NCBI RefSeq assembly: GCF_000472965.1
Contig: NZ_AXAU01000015.1
Location: 107,256-171,255 of the forward strand
Origin: Bradyrhizobium murdochi
GTDB taxonomy: Bacteria; Pseudomonadota; Alphaproteobacteria; Rhizobiales; Xanthobacteraceae
Length of the DNA: 64,000 nt
Direction of reading: 5' to 3'
Each line of letters opens with the position of its first letter. Positions within the stretch are counted from its first letter, which is position 1. Position numbers and translations under genes: made by a program. The notes beneath the pieces were generated by a model that was not told the origin of the DNA, ran no database searches, and saw only the letters and a list, made by a program, of their open reading frames with translations. Positions 52,733-61,957 of this stretch are shown here, one piece after another.

Positions 52733-53527
52733 GTGCTGATGGAGCAGCTCGGCGCCGTTCGCTTGCTCACCATCAATCGCGCCGACAAGATGAATGCGTT
52801 CACGCCGGCGCTGATGCACGAGCTGGACCACATGCTTGACGATGCTGCGCGGGATAGCGCGACCCGTGTCGTCATGATCACGGGGGCGGGTCAAAAGGCC
52901 TTTGTGGCTGGCAACGACATCGGTGGCCTTATCGAGATGAATGGTGTCGAGGCCTATCGCGACATGCAAAGTGGTCAGCGCGTCCTGTTCAGGCTATATG
53001 AATTCGCAAAGCCGACTATCGCCATGGTGAATGGCTATGCATTGGGCGGCGGCTTCGAGCTCGCGCTGGCGTGCGACTTCATCGTCGCGTCCGATACGGC
53101 GCGGTTTGGCTTTCCGGAGATTACACTCAATACCATCCCTGGTTGGGGCGGAACGCAGCTCGCGGTCAGAAAGATGGGGTTGGGGCGCGCCAAGGAAATG
53201 GTGTTGACCGGGCGCCACTATACGACCGCGGAATGCCGGGAGTTTGGGTTCATTCATGTTTTCGCTTCCGCGCCAGAGCTGAAGTCGGCGGCGCTGGCCT
53301 TTGCCGAACAGTTAGCGACGCACGATTCGTTCGCCATGGAAATGGCCAAGCGCAGCGTCAACCGCGCCGCCGAGATCCCGCTGAATGCGGGACTGGATCT
53401 GGAGGCCGCGAACTACGCCGTCAACTTCGGCACCACTGCCGCCCGCACGGGTTTGCGCGCCTTTGCCGCGCGCCGCAAGCCCAAAAAAGCGCTCACCGAC
53501 AATTCGCCTTCCGAGAAATCCAAGTGA
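52706..53527 (+). CDS. enoyl-CoA hydratase/isomerase
   Basis: 273 aa from ATG 52706, with a GAAGG ribosome site. Crotonase fold: oxyanion-hole segment 'AFVAGNDIGGLIEM', second 'NGYALGGGFELALACDFIVAS' and catalytic region 'FGFPEITLNTIPGWGGTQLAVRKMG' with Glu. Hydrates enoyl-CoA thioesters in side-chain degradation. Lies between a maoC-like pseudogene and an acyl-CoA dehydrogenase pseudogene; the pathway appears to be decaying. Confidence 0.9.
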   Translation: MQTADRDSLVLMEQLGAVRLLTINRADKMNAFTPALMHELDHMLDDAARDSATRVVMITGAGQKAFVAGNDIGGLIEMNGVEAYRDMQSGQRVLFRLYEFAKPTIAMVNGYALGGGFELALACDFIVASDTARFGFPEITLNTIPGWGGTQLAVRKMGLGRAKEMVLTGRHYTTAECREFGFIHVFASAPELKSAALAFAEQLATHDSFAMEMAKRSVNRAAEIPLNAGLDLEAANYAVNFGTTAARTGLRAFAARRKPKKALTDNSPSEKSK

Positions 53528-53531
53528 TCCC

Positions 53532-53872
53532 ATGAGCATGCCCCATTCGCTGAACGATCAGCACGCGATGATCCGCAATTCCGTTCGGCGTTTCGCGGAA
53601 AGCCAGATCGCGCCCTGGTCCCAGCAGTTGTGGAAAGAAGAAGTATCTTTGTACGAAATAAGGCTTGCAGGCTCGGCCTTGCCGGCCTGCCCTACCCTGC
53701 GTGTATGGCGGTGGCGGCGGCGAATGGCTGTCCTTCATTATCGTGCTCGAGGAGCTATCGCGTGTCGATTGCGGTCGCCAATTCGCCGCTGATGGCAAAT
53801 TTCGATGCCAAGGTGCTGAAAATCGTGGAAGGCACATCCGAAATGCAGCGCACGATCATCTCGCGCGAATGA
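53532..53872 (+). pseudogene. acyl-CoA dehydrogenase, internal deletion
   Basis: N-terminal 'SLNDQHAMIRNSVRRFAESQIAPW' and C-terminal 'FDAKVLKIVEGTSEMQRTIISRE' of acyl-CoA dehydrogenases remain, in different frames and only about 340 bp apart, whereas the family is ~1.1 kb. The central FAD and substrate domains are gone. Starts 4 bp after the hydratase stop, so it was the next gene of that operon. Confidence 0.85.
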
Positions 53873-53931
53873 AAGCAAAGCGTGAGCGCTGACGTTTGAG
53901 AACAACTGCTGGGTCCAGCCATGAGGTTTCC

Positions 53932-55125
53932 ATGCTCGAGGGCATTAAGGTTTTGAGTTTCACGCACTTTCTGCAGGGGCCTGCGGCCGTGCAGATGCTG
54001 GCTGACGCCGGGGCGGACGTAATCAAGATCGAGCCTCCTGGAGGCGCATTTGAGCGCGGCTGGTCCGGATTCGATGCCTTCAAGGAAGGCGTGAGCATTT
54101 TCTTTCTGCTCGGCAACCGCAATCAGCGGAGCCTCTCGCTAGATCTTCGCAATGAAAAGGCGAAAGAGATCGTGTTGCACATGGTGCGCGAAGCCGACGT
54201 GCTGGTTGAAAACTACCGCCCGGGCGTCCTGGAGCGGCTTGGCTTCGGCTATGAAGACATGAAGGCCGTCAACCCCCGCCTCGTATACTGCTCCTGCTCG
54301 GGTTATGGATCGTCCGGCCCCTACTTGAAACGGCCTGGCCAGGACATGTTGCTGCAGGCGATGAGCGGCATGACCATGCTCTCGGGCGGGGCCGACGCGC
54401 CGCCGACCCCGGTTGGCTCCGCAATTGTCGATCAGCACGCCGCCGCGCTTGCAGCGTTCGGCGTCGTTTCGGCCCTGCTTTCGCGTCAGCGCACCGGACG
54501 CGGCGCGCTGGTGGAGAGCAACCTTCTCAATGCAGCCCTCGATCTGCAGATTGAGCCGTTTACCTATTACCTCAACAAGGGCCGGCTCTGGGCGCGCACG
54601 GACCCGCCGCTGGGCAGCCGCTTCCACCCCGCTCCGTACGGGATCTATCGCACCGCGGACGGCTGGATCGCGATCTCGCTAACACCTATATCGCAGATGG
54701 CAGCGGCGCTCGACCATCCGAAGCTAGCAGCTTTCAACGACCCTAAGGATCCGATGCGTCGGCGCGACGAGATCCATCACATCGTCTATGAGCGCGTGCA
54801 GAGCCGTAAGACGGCGGAGTGGATGGAGATCTTCGATGCGCACAACATCTGGTACGCGCCGGTGAATGACTATGAGGAGGTCGAAACCGATCCGCAGGTC
54901 GCACATAACAACATGATCATGACGATCGAGCACCCTCAAGCGGGCGAGGTGCGGCTCTTGGCGCATCCGGTCCGCTACGATGGCGAAGCGCCACCGCTAC
55001 GTCGATTGCCACCGCGGCAAGGCGAACATACCAGGGAAATCTTGGCCGAGCTTGGCTATGCAGCGGACGAGATCGACGCATTGTCTGACGGCGGGATAGC
55101 CATTACCAATAAGGCCGCCTCGTGA
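53932..55125 (+). CDS. family III CoA-transferase (CaiB/BaiF)
   Basis: 397 aa from ATG 53932 (GAGG 7 bp upstream). 'LEGIKVLSFTHFLQGPAAVQMLADAGADVIKIEPPGG', 'RNQRSLSLDLRNEKAKEIVLHMVREADVLVENYRPGVLERLGFGYEDMKAVNPRLVYCSCSGYGSSGPY' carries the catalytic Asp-type site. Moves CoA between acyl-CoA and a free carboxylate. Overlaps a maoC-type fragment at its end (GTGA). Confidence 0.93.
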   Translation: MLEGIKVLSFTHFLQGPAAVQMLADAGADVIKIEPPGGAFERGWSGFDAFKEGVSIFFLLGNRNQRSLSLDLRNEKAKEIVLHMVREADVLVENYRPGVLERLGFGYEDMKAVNPRLVYCSCSGYGSSGPYLKRPGQDMLLQAMSGMTMLSGGADAPPTPVGSAIVDQHAAALAAFGVVSALLSRQRTGRGALVESNLLNAALDLQIEPFTYYLNKGRLWARTDPPLGSRFHPAPYGIYRTADGWIAISLTPISQMAAALDHPKLAAFNDPKDPMRRRDEIHHIVYERVQSRKTAEWMEIFDAHNIWYAPVNDYEEVETDPQVAHNNMIMTIEHPQAGEVRLLAHPVRYDGEAPPLRRLPPRQGEHTREILAELGYAADEIDALSDGGIAITNKAAS

Positions 55126-55290
55126 TCATCACAACCAAGCCGGAAACCTGGCGGCTACCGAGCTTCAGCAAGTTCGAGATTGGCCGAACGCATGCGGTGA
55201 CCCGCACTTTCACCGAAACGGAAGTGGACGCTTTCGGCTATCTCTCAGCGGATCCTGATCCTGGATACGATGGTCCGCAAACAGACGGGC
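55122..55290 (+). pseudogene. MaoC-like N-terminal fragment
   Basis: GTG overlapping the CoA-transferase stop; 'RTHAVTRTFTETEVDAFGYLSADPD' is a MaoC/hot-dog N-terminus, after which similarity ends. The frame stays open and runs into the AraC regulator gene, which is probably coincidental. Confidence 0.6.
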
Positions 55291-55430
55291 GAGGCAGTCC
55301 TCAGCGGACTTTCGGCTTACAAGTATCTGCGTTTCAGACAGGGCCTTCGTTCCACTGCAGCAGAAATTCGCCAGACGGCGAATCCTCAAGAAAACGGGGC
55401 TGGCATATTAACGCGACTGATGCTATAAAA

Positions 55431-56462
55431 ATGACTGAAATCGTTTTCAGAACTCAACGATTACCAACCATGGCGTCCTCAGAGCCGATGGATGACGTAG
55501 AAGGATCACCGGCGAGACTGGGCCGACGACCGGCGGCAGTCCGCTCCTTCGTTTCACGAGGCGAGCCAGCGCACCGGAAACCGTGTTGTTCACTGCCGGT
55601 CGTGAAGATAGAGCACTACGATTACGGCTCCGAGATCAAGTCGCTCAACATCCATTTTGCACCGCTGGAGAAGATGAAATCGACGCTGCCCTACCCGCAT
55701 CGGCACGACTTCTATCATATCGTCTGGGTGACCCGCGGCACCGGCTGCCACATCATCGACTCCGTCAAATATGAAGTCCGGCCGAACAGCCTGTTCTTCA
55801 TGGCCCCAGGGCAGATCCATGATTTCACGCTCTCGGAAGACGCGATCGGGCACACCATCAGCTTCAGCCCGGAATTCTTCGCTTTCAGAGTCCACAACCG
55901 GCATTCGCTCACCGACATTCCGATCTACAGTTTCGAAAATCTCAACAATGCGCTTTATTTGGACGATATGCAGGCCGAGAGCCTCCGCCAAATCACGGAC
56001 GCCATGATCGAAGAATACACGGCGGAGAAGACCGGGCATGAGGATGTGATCTGGTCCTATTTGCGGATCTTCCTCATGAAGACGTCGCGTATAGCCGTAC
56101 CTTCCGCCATCGCCGACCTGTCGTCCCGAAACCTGCTCCTGTCACGCCGCTTTAAGAGCGCGCTGGAGAAGAATTTCGGCACCATCAACGAGACGGCGGA
56201 ATATGCCAGGCTTCTGAAGGTAACCGAGCGCGCGCTCAACGAAGCCACTCGCCAAGCGCTTGGTTCAACTGCGGCCCAGCTCATTCGCGAGCGGATCATG
56301 TTAGAGGCCAAGCGGCTGCTGCTGCACTCCGATATCAGCGTGGCCGAGATCGCCGATCGTCTCGGCTTTGAGGACCCCGCCTATTTCAGCCGCTGTTTCA
56401 AGAAGCACACCACCCGATCGCCGATCGAATTCCGCCAAAGCCTCGCCACGCTAAACCTCTGA
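55431..56462 (+). CDS. AraC-family regulator with cupin-type sensor domain
   Basis: 343 aa from ATG 55431 (55470 is an alternative). N-terminal cupin: 'YPHRHDFYHIVWVTRGTGCHIIDSVKYEVRPNSLFFMAPGQIHDF'. C-terminal double HTH: 'NETAEYARLLKVTERALNEATRQALGSTAAQLIRERIMLEAKRLLLHSDISVAEIADRLGFEDPAYFSRCFKKHTTRSPIEFRQ'. Lies 94 bp upstream of the GH88 gene on the same strand, so probably a sugar- or uronate-responsive activator of it. Confidence 0.88.
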   Translation: MTEIVFRTQRLPTMASSEPMDDVEGSPARLGRRPAAVRSFVSRGEPAHRKPCCSLPVVKIEHYDYGSEIKSLNIHFAPLEKMKSTLPYPHRHDFYHIVWVTRGTGCHIIDSVKYEVRPNSLFFMAPGQIHDFTLSEDAIGHTISFSPEFFAFRVHNRHSLTDIPIYSFENLNNALYLDDMQAESLRQITDAMIEEYTAEKTGHEDVIWSYLRIFLMKTSRIAVPSAIADLSSRNLLLSRRFKSALEKNFGTINETAEYARLLKVTERALNEATRQALGSTAAQLIRERIMLEAKRLLLHSDISVAEIADRLGFEDPAYFSRCFKKHTTRSPIEFRQSLATLNL

Positions 56463-56556
56463 TCCGATCGCCGAGCAACCAAAATGGCTGCCCTCCAACC
56501 CATTTGGCGGTCCGCCACGAAGATCTCACCTAACCTATGTTTTCTCGGAAAGAAGC

Positions 56557-57780
56557 ATGCCCGACACCACCAACAATTCGATCGAGCTCACTGCCGCACA
56601 GCGGCGACTGTTCACCGAGGTCCTGGACGTCATGGCTCGCAAAGTGGCCGAAGACGAGCCGACGTTGGGCGTCGAATTTCCGCATGTCACGGCACCGGAC
56701 GGCTCCTGGATTAAGCTGCCGGCTTCGCTGTCTGCTGGCTATAAGGGCGAAGCCTGGAGCCACGGCAACTGGCTGTGCGGCTTCTGGGTGGGCCTGTTGT
56801 TGACCTGCTATCTGCATACCAAGGAGACGAAATACCTGATCTGGGCGCGCGAACGCATGCGGCTAGTGGCTCAGCGCGCGGACGACCCCAACACCCACGA
56901 TATCGGCTTCATATTTGACAGCAGCGCTATCCCCGCGCACGTGATCACTGACGATCACTGGTATGCGGATCTCGCGATGAGGGCGGCTGACAAGCTTCGG
57001 GCACGGATTATCACCACGCGAAGCGGCGCGTATCTCGCCTCCTGGGGTCCGCTGGACGACCCCCGCGGGCAATGCAGTTCAGCGATCGACACCATGGCTA
57101 ATCTCTCGCTGCTGTATTGGGCAACCAATTACAGTGGCGATCGCAGCTATCGCCTGGCCGCCGAAGCGCATGCCGACATGACCGCAAAGGCTTTCATTCG
57201 CCCCGATCATTCCACCTATCATGCGGTGGAGTACGACGTGGTGAGCGGCACGCGGAAGCGCGGCTATACGTTCCAGGGAGCGGGCAACGAATCCGCCTGG
57301 ACCCGCGGTCAGAGCTGGGCCATCTACGGCTATGTCAACTCCGCGCGAGAGACCGGGCAGCGCCGATATCTGGACCTCGCGGAACAACTTGCAAATTACC
57401 ATATGAAGCGGCTCGCTGGACGTCAGGTCCCGCCGTGGGACTTCGATGCGGCGGAGGCCGACGCCGACATTAAGGACACGGCAGCAGCGGCCGTGATCTC
57501 ATCCGCGTTGCTCGAACTGGGGCGGCTGCATCCCGATGGCACCGCAGCTTCAGCGTGGACTGAGAAGGGATTGGCGATGCTGGAAGCGCTGTGCCGCGAT
57601 GAGTTCGCGCGAGAGGGGTCGCATCGCGGCTTATTAAAGAATTCCTGCTACTCGAAGCCGCACAATGAGGGGGTGCGCAGCGCGACCATGTTCGGCGACT
57701 TCTTCTTCACCGAGGCCCTGTGCCGCGTCATGCTGCCCGGTAAGTTCCGACCGCTGACGGCTGTCCCGACACTCGCGTGA
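56557..57780 (+). CDS. GH88 unsaturated glucuronyl hydrolase
   Basis: 407 aa. (Alpha/alpha)6 barrel glycosidase; catalytic Asp115 in 'THDIGFIFDSS', second Asp in 'SSAIDTMANLSLLYWA', 'GAGNESAWTRGQSWAIYGY' substrate-stacking Trp. Hydrates the 4,5-double bond of unsaturated glucuronides made by polysaccharide lyases, releasing the sugar. No signal peptide, so cytoplasmic. Follows an AraC regulator. Confidence 0.9.
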   Translation: MPDTTNNSIELTAAQRRLFTEVLDVMARKVAEDEPTLGVEFPHVTAPDGSWIKLPASLSAGYKGEAWSHGNWLCGFWVGLLLTCYLHTKETKYLIWARERMRLVAQRADDPNTHDIGFIFDSSAIPAHVITDDHWYADLAMRAADKLRARIITTRSGAYLASWGPLDDPRGQCSSAIDTMANLSLLYWATNYSGDRSYRLAAEAHADMTAKAFIRPDHSTYHAVEYDVVSGTRKRGYTFQGAGNESAWTRGQSWAIYGYVNSARETGQRRYLDLAEQLANYHMKRLAGRQVPPWDFDAAEADADIKDTAAAAVISSALLELGRLHPDGTAASAWTEKGLAMLEALCRDEFAREGSHRGLLKNSCYSKPHNEGVRSATMFGDFFFTEALCRVMLPGKFRPLTAVPTLA

Positions 57781-57993
57781 GATGAACTGGCTTTTCGCGA
57801 GCTGATCTGCCCAGCACGCGCCACTTCCAGGAATATCCAAACCCGCTCCCAATCCATCGACTACACTTTCTGAACGATCGCAACATTCAGCCGTCGTTGC
57901 ACACGCGCTTTATTACAGCCGCACGGCTTGAGCTCGGCCGCCAGCTGGCCTCTCCGGCTGGACCTCAAACCGCTGCGCTCTAGCCTAGCTTGG

Positions 57994-58470
57994 TCACCAG
58001 CATGCGATAGAAGCCATTGGTAAAGTGAATCCGGCTTTGACTCTGTCCAAAACGACCATACTTTCAAAGCGCTTTATGTCTGGGTTTTCATCTACTAAGA
58101 GCCGAGTAAACTGCTCGTACTCTTCCATACTATTTGCTGTTACTAGGAGAACGAAGTCAGTCTGTCCAGTAACGTAGAATCCGCTCATCACCTCTGGCAT
58201 TTTGCGGATTGTCTGCTTAAAGCGATCGACGATATCGGTCCGATCGCGCTCAAACGAAATGAGAACCAACAGGCTCACGTTCCGTCCGATTGCTTTTGGC
58301 GAGACGATTGAAACGTCTCCTTCTATGACGCGTTGTGATCGTAGGCGCTTCAGTCGGCGCTGAACTCCGGATGCAGACAAACCGACCTTCGCGCCGAGTT
58401 CTTCACTGGTCAGGCGATTGTTGCGCTGTACGAGGTCAAGAAGACGAGCATCAATTCTATCGAGTTGCAT
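57994..58470 (-). CDS. Lrp/AsnC-family regulator
   Basis: 158 aa. N-terminal HTH 'LDLVQRNNRLTSEELGAKVGLSASGVQRRLKRLRSQRVIEGDVSIVSP' and C-terminal RAM ligand domain ('MPEVMSGFYVTGQTDFVLLVTANSMEEYEQFTRLL'). 119 bp downstream of the FAH-family gene on the same strand. Probably senses an amino or keto acid of the neighbouring pathway. Confidence 0.93.
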   Translation of the reverse strand: MQLDRIDARLLDLVQRNNRLTSEELGAKVGLSASGVQRRLKRLRSQRVIEGDVSIVSPKAIGRNVSLLVLISFERDRTDIVDRFKQTIRKMPEVMSGFYVTGQTDFVLLVTANSMEEYEQFTRLLVDENPDIKRFESMVVLDRVKAGFTLPMASIACW

Positions 58471-58589
58471 GGCTGCGCCACGTTCAGAAGATCGAAATTC
58501 CGGAAACCTGATGGGCAGTTCGCGCTCGGGGCGAGGCAGCAGAGTAGACGGCGGGAGCGCACATCATGCGCTCTCGGTGCGGCATCAGA

Positions 58590-59768
58590 CTATAGATGTC
58601 TCCGAGCAGCCAAATTTTTCATCAATGCGGTTAAGCCGAAAGTCCAGTGCTCGCATTCGTCGCTCGGACGCATCCGGTTGACGAGCGTTCCGAGCTTTGC
58701 CGATTTGATGGTGACGATATCGTCGCGCTTGTGGGTAAAGCCTTGGCCAGGAATATCGCGGTCCTTTACCGGCGCGAACATCGTGCCAAGGAACAACACG
58801 AAACCGTCCGGGTACTGATGCGCGAGCCCGAGGGTCTGGGCAACCAGATCCTCAGGGTCTCTGCTGATCTTGCCCATCGATGAATGCGCATCGAGAATGA
58901 ACCCGTCGTTGCCAGTGACGTTCATTGCAATGTCCATCTTGCGGATATCGTCGAGCGAAAAGGTCCGGTCGAACAGCCGCAGCAGCGGTCCAATTGCGCA
59001 GGATGCATTGTTGTCCTTGGCCTTGGACAGCAACAGCGCCGAACGCCCCTCGAAATCGCGCAAGTTGACGTCATTGCCAAGTGCAGCGCCGACAATCTTG
59101 CCTCGGCTGGAGACCGCGAGAACGACCTCCGGTTCCGGGTTATTCCAGGCCGATTTGGGATGAAGCCCAGCGTCCATTCCCGTTCCGACTGAGGACAGCA
59201 CCGGCGCCTTGGTGAAAACCTCAGCATCAGGCCCGATTCCGACCTCAAGATACTGGCTCCAGGCCTGCTGTTCGATCAGTACCTCCTTCAAGCGCATCGC
59301 CTGTGGTGAGCTTGGCTTGAGTTTGGAAAGATCATCGCCGACCAGGCGGACCATCTCAGCGCGAATTTCCGCGGCCGCCGAGGGATTGCCGACCGCCCGC
59401 TCCTCGATCACCCGCTCCAGCATTGAGACTGCGAAAGTCACGCCGGCGGCCTTCAACACCTGAAGATCGATCGGCGGCAGAAGCCAAGGCTTGCCTAGGT
59501 CGCGGCTATCCGGAGGCGTGTTGCTCAGGATGCTATCGAGATCAGAGATCCGAGTGACGGGGACCTCGCGAATCGCGCCAACCGGATCAGCCTCCTCGGC
59601 CAGCATGCTCACGGTCGGAAACCGCGCGGTTAAGTCGTAGACGCCGTCCTCCCAAACAGCCACCACCGCAGGCCCGCCCCCAGAAGGCAGCCAGACCCGG
59701 CCGACCAGTGTCCCGGCGGTGCCGTCATCTGGCAGAACTGATGCAGCGTTCAGCGGTATCATGTGCAA
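58590..59768 (-). CDS. fumarylacetoacetate-hydrolase-family protein
   Basis: 392 aa. FAH fold: 'AEVFTKAPVLSSVGTGMDAGLHPKSAWNNPEPEVVLAVSSRGKIVGAALGNDVNLRDFEGRSALLLSKAKDNNASCAIGPLL' contains the E-x-E type metal ligands and following 'NDVNLRDFE'. Relatives act as 2-keto-3-deoxy-sugar-acid dehydratases or hydrolases. A truncated DapA-family gene precedes it by a few bases, supporting a keto-deoxy-sugar-acid route. Confidence 0.88.
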   Translation of the reverse strand: MHMIPLNAASVLPDDGTAGTLVGRVWLPSGGGPAVVAVWEDGVYDLTARFPTVSMLAEEADPVGAIREVPVTRISDLDSILSNTPPDSRDLGKPWLLPPIDLQVLKAAGVTFAVSMLERVIEERAVGNPSAAAEIRAEMVRLVGDDLSKLKPSSPQAMRLKEVLIEQQAWSQYLEVGIGPDAEVFTKAPVLSSVGTGMDAGLHPKSAWNNPEPEVVLAVSSRGKIVGAALGNDVNLRDFEGRSALLLSKAKDNNASCAIGPLLRLFDRTFSLDDIRKMDIAMNVTGNDGFILDAHSSMGKISRDPEDLVAQTLGLAHQYPDGFVLFLGTMFAPVKDRDIPGQGFTHKRDDIVTIKSAKLGTLVNRMRPSDECEHWTFGLTALMKNLAARRHL

Positions 59769-59771
59769 TCC

Positions 59772-60173
59772 TCAGGATCTCGCTCGATCTGCGTCGGCAC
59801 GTGTCAGCGTCCCCACAGCCCGGCCCATACCATGGCAGGGTGGCATCAGCATCAACAGGCCCGCGCCGCGCTCGGTCGCATAGCGCGCCCGCTCCTCCGC
59901 GATCCGGGTGCTGAAATGGCTGCAGGTCACCATCACCGGCTTGCGACCAGCGACGTGCGACAGGCAGAGATCGACCAGCGCATCGCGCTCCTCGTCCGAC
60001 AACAAGAACTGCTCGGAATAGTTGGCCAGAATGCAAATGCCGTCGACGCCTTGGTCGATCATGCAGTCCAGCAGACGCTTCTGTCCTTCGAGGTCGAGGT
60101 CACCGTCCTCCGTGAACGGAGTAGGAGCGACCGGGAACAAGCCGCTGTAGACCGGAGAGTCTGAACTTCTCAT
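59772..60173 (-). pseudogene. truncated DapA/KDG-aldolase family gene
   Basis: 133 residues: 'VYSGLFPVAPTPFTEDGDLDLEGQKRLLDCMIDQGVDGICILANYSEQFLLSDEERDALVDLCLSHVAGRKPVMVTCSH' is a normal N-terminus of dihydrodipicolinate-synthase-like aldolases (~300 aa), but the frame ends after 'RAVGTLTRADADRARS' and the Schiff-base Lys half is missing. The FAH gene starts 3 bp later. Confidence 0.8.
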
Positions 60174-60217
60174 AACATGGCTCCACGCATCGGGAGAGGT
60201 GAAATCTATCGATATGT

Positions 60218-61378
60218 TTAGATCTTTTCAGCGTCGATCAAACCATCGAGGACGTTCAGCGACTCCAGCAGATAATAGGAGCCGAAGATCGTCTCAGCAT
60301 TGGTCGCGGAGTCCCGCGCGCGGGCGTCGCGTCGTTTGTTGAAGCAGGCGCCGACCAGCATGCCCTGGGGACGGTCCTCCCCTGCCCCGACTGGCGTAAG
60401 ATAGCCGTCGATCAGAGCCCTAGCTGTGCGCTCGCCTGCGTCTCGATATTTCGCGCGGAGGTCGGCGGACGGCGCAAGTCGCCCCAGCTTGAGCAGTGCC
60501 GAGCAAACGATTGCAGTGGCCGCCGTATCGGTCTCCGAATGGGGGATCGCAGGATCATCGAAATCCCAGAACGCCACCAGGCCGGGCGGCACATGCGACA
60601 GCCACCAGTCGGCGCCCGCGATCAGCTGCTGCATCCAGCGCTTTTCCTGCGGACGATGGGCAAGCGCGACCGCGGCATAGACGAGGCCCCAGGCCTGCGC
60701 CCGCGCCCAAACGCTGCTCTCGCTAAAGCCCTTGTGAGTAAAATGGCGGACGACCTTGCCGTTCGCTGGATTGAGCTCGCTCGACTGCACGATCGAACCG
60801 TCGGGCCGCATGTGAATATCCAGCACCCGCGTCGTATGTCGCGCGGCGACGTCAGCGAACGATGCTTCCCCCGTCTTCTCCGCCACCCAGAACAGGAGCG
60901 GAACCGCCTGCAAGGAATCGATGCTGCTGAAGGAATTGCCTACGTCCTCCGACTCCTCGGCGTCACCACCAAGCGGAATGAGGCCCAGCCTCGGCTCATA
61001 TTGGCCCTTCAGCGATTGGGCAGCATCCAGCGCCAATGTCGCGGCATCGTTGTTCGCGCACAGGAGGTCGCCAAGTGCAGCGCCGTAGTAGAACCCAAAG
61101 CCCTTGAACGCAGTTTGCAGATGCGCCCGCGGCTTGAGCCGGCTGCTCCACAGCCTGGCAGCATCCAGATACCTGGAGCTCCCCGTTCGTCGCGCAAACA
61201 ACCACAACATGCCCGGCCACGCGCCGCCGGTCCAGTCGCCGTCGACAGTCGTGGTCCATTTTCCCGTCGCGGCCTCGGCCCAGTGCGGGAACTCCGATTG
61301 CAGGCTCTCCAGCGTCTGATCGACTCGGCAGCGCATCCGTTCGATTGCCTCTTCCCATCGCGGCTTGGCTTTTCTCAC
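60218..61378 (-). CDS. GH88-like glycoside hydrolase
   Basis: 386 aa from ATG 61378 (GGAGG close upstream; ATG 61426 would give 402 aa). 'GDWTGGAWPGMLWLFARRTG', 'SIDSLQAVPLLFWVAEKTG', 'SSVWARAQAWGLVYAAVALAH' and 'AFWDFDDPAIPHSETDTAATAIVCSALLKLGRL' follow the GH88/105 pattern. A decayed paralogue lies at 38464-39489. Likely cytoplasmic hydrolysis of unsaturated oligouronides. Confidence 0.85.
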   Translation of the reverse strand: MRKAKPRWEEAIERMRCRVDQTLESLQSEFPHWAEAATGKWTTTVDGDWTGGAWPGMLWLFARRTGSSRYLDAARLWSSRLKPRAHLQTAFKGFGFYYGAALGDLLCANNDAATLALDAAQSLKGQYEPRLGLIPLGGDAEESEDVGNSFSSIDSLQAVPLLFWVAEKTGEASFADVAARHTTRVLDIHMRPDGSIVQSSELNPANGKVVRHFTHKGFSESSVWARAQAWGLVYAAVALAHRPQEKRWMQQLIAGADWWLSHVPPGLVAFWDFDDPAIPHSETDTAATAIVCSALLKLGRLAPSADLRAKYRDAGERTARALIDGYLTPVGAGEDRPQGMLVGACFNKRRDARARDSATNAETIFGSYYLLESLNVLDGLIDAEKI

Positions 61379-61448
61379 CATTTCCTCCAGTTGCCTTTTC
61401 CGGCCACCTCTTCTTTCCACATACACGTGCGATCGCCTTCGGTATCGC

Positions 61449-61904
61449 CTAGAACGTAGGCCGCTTCGTCGCGTTGCGCGTCCATTTGAGGTGATGCTTA
61501 CCTACGGCGACGAGTTCGCCATGCTGGTTGGTGACGTCCACATTGGCAAGCGTGCGGCGGCGCTCCTGGTCGATTTCGCTGATGGTATAGGTCACTGTCA
61601 CCGTATCGTTGATGTAGACGGGCTTCAGAAACCGCACGCCATCGTAGCCGAGCGATACGGGTGTCGTATCAATGCCCTTTCGCAGGCTTTCTTCAATCAT
61701 TCGGGTCGAGGCCGTTGAAATGAATCCGACCATCAGCGCGCCATGGGCAATGCGCTTGCCGTAAATCGAATGGCTCATGAATTCGTCGTCGACGTGATTT
61801 TGCGAAAGATCACCGGTCAGACCTGCAAAGAGATAGATATCGGACTCTCCGACCGTCTTCGAAAATCGAACGCTATCGCCGACGTTCGCCTGCATCACAG
61901 TCAT
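61449..61904 (-). CDS. MaoC-like (R)-hydratase
   Basis: 151 aa, AAAGG ribosome site 9 bp upstream. Hot-dog fold with hydratase motif 'YLFAGLTGDLSQNHVDDEFMSHSIYGKRIAHGALMVGFIS' (catalytic D...H). Acts on enoyl-CoA thioesters. Intact, unlike the two maoC-like fragments elsewhere in the window. Confidence 0.92.
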   Translation of the reverse strand: MTVMQANVGDSVRFSKTVGESDIYLFAGLTGDLSQNHVDDEFMSHSIYGKRIAHGALMVGFISTASTRMIEESLRKGIDTTPVSLGYDGVRFLKPVYINDTVTVTYTISEIDQERRRTLANVDVTNQHGELVAVGKHHLKWTRNATKRPTF

Positions 61905-61957
61905 TGTTCTTGCCTTTCCGCTGTTCGATATTCAAAGTGCATGACGCGTACAGACGA

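Noticed and set aside
55122..56462. Single MaoC-AraC fusion protein
   Set aside because: The MaoC part stops after ~45 residues and the linker is non-native; better read as a maoC fragment plus a separate AraC gene.
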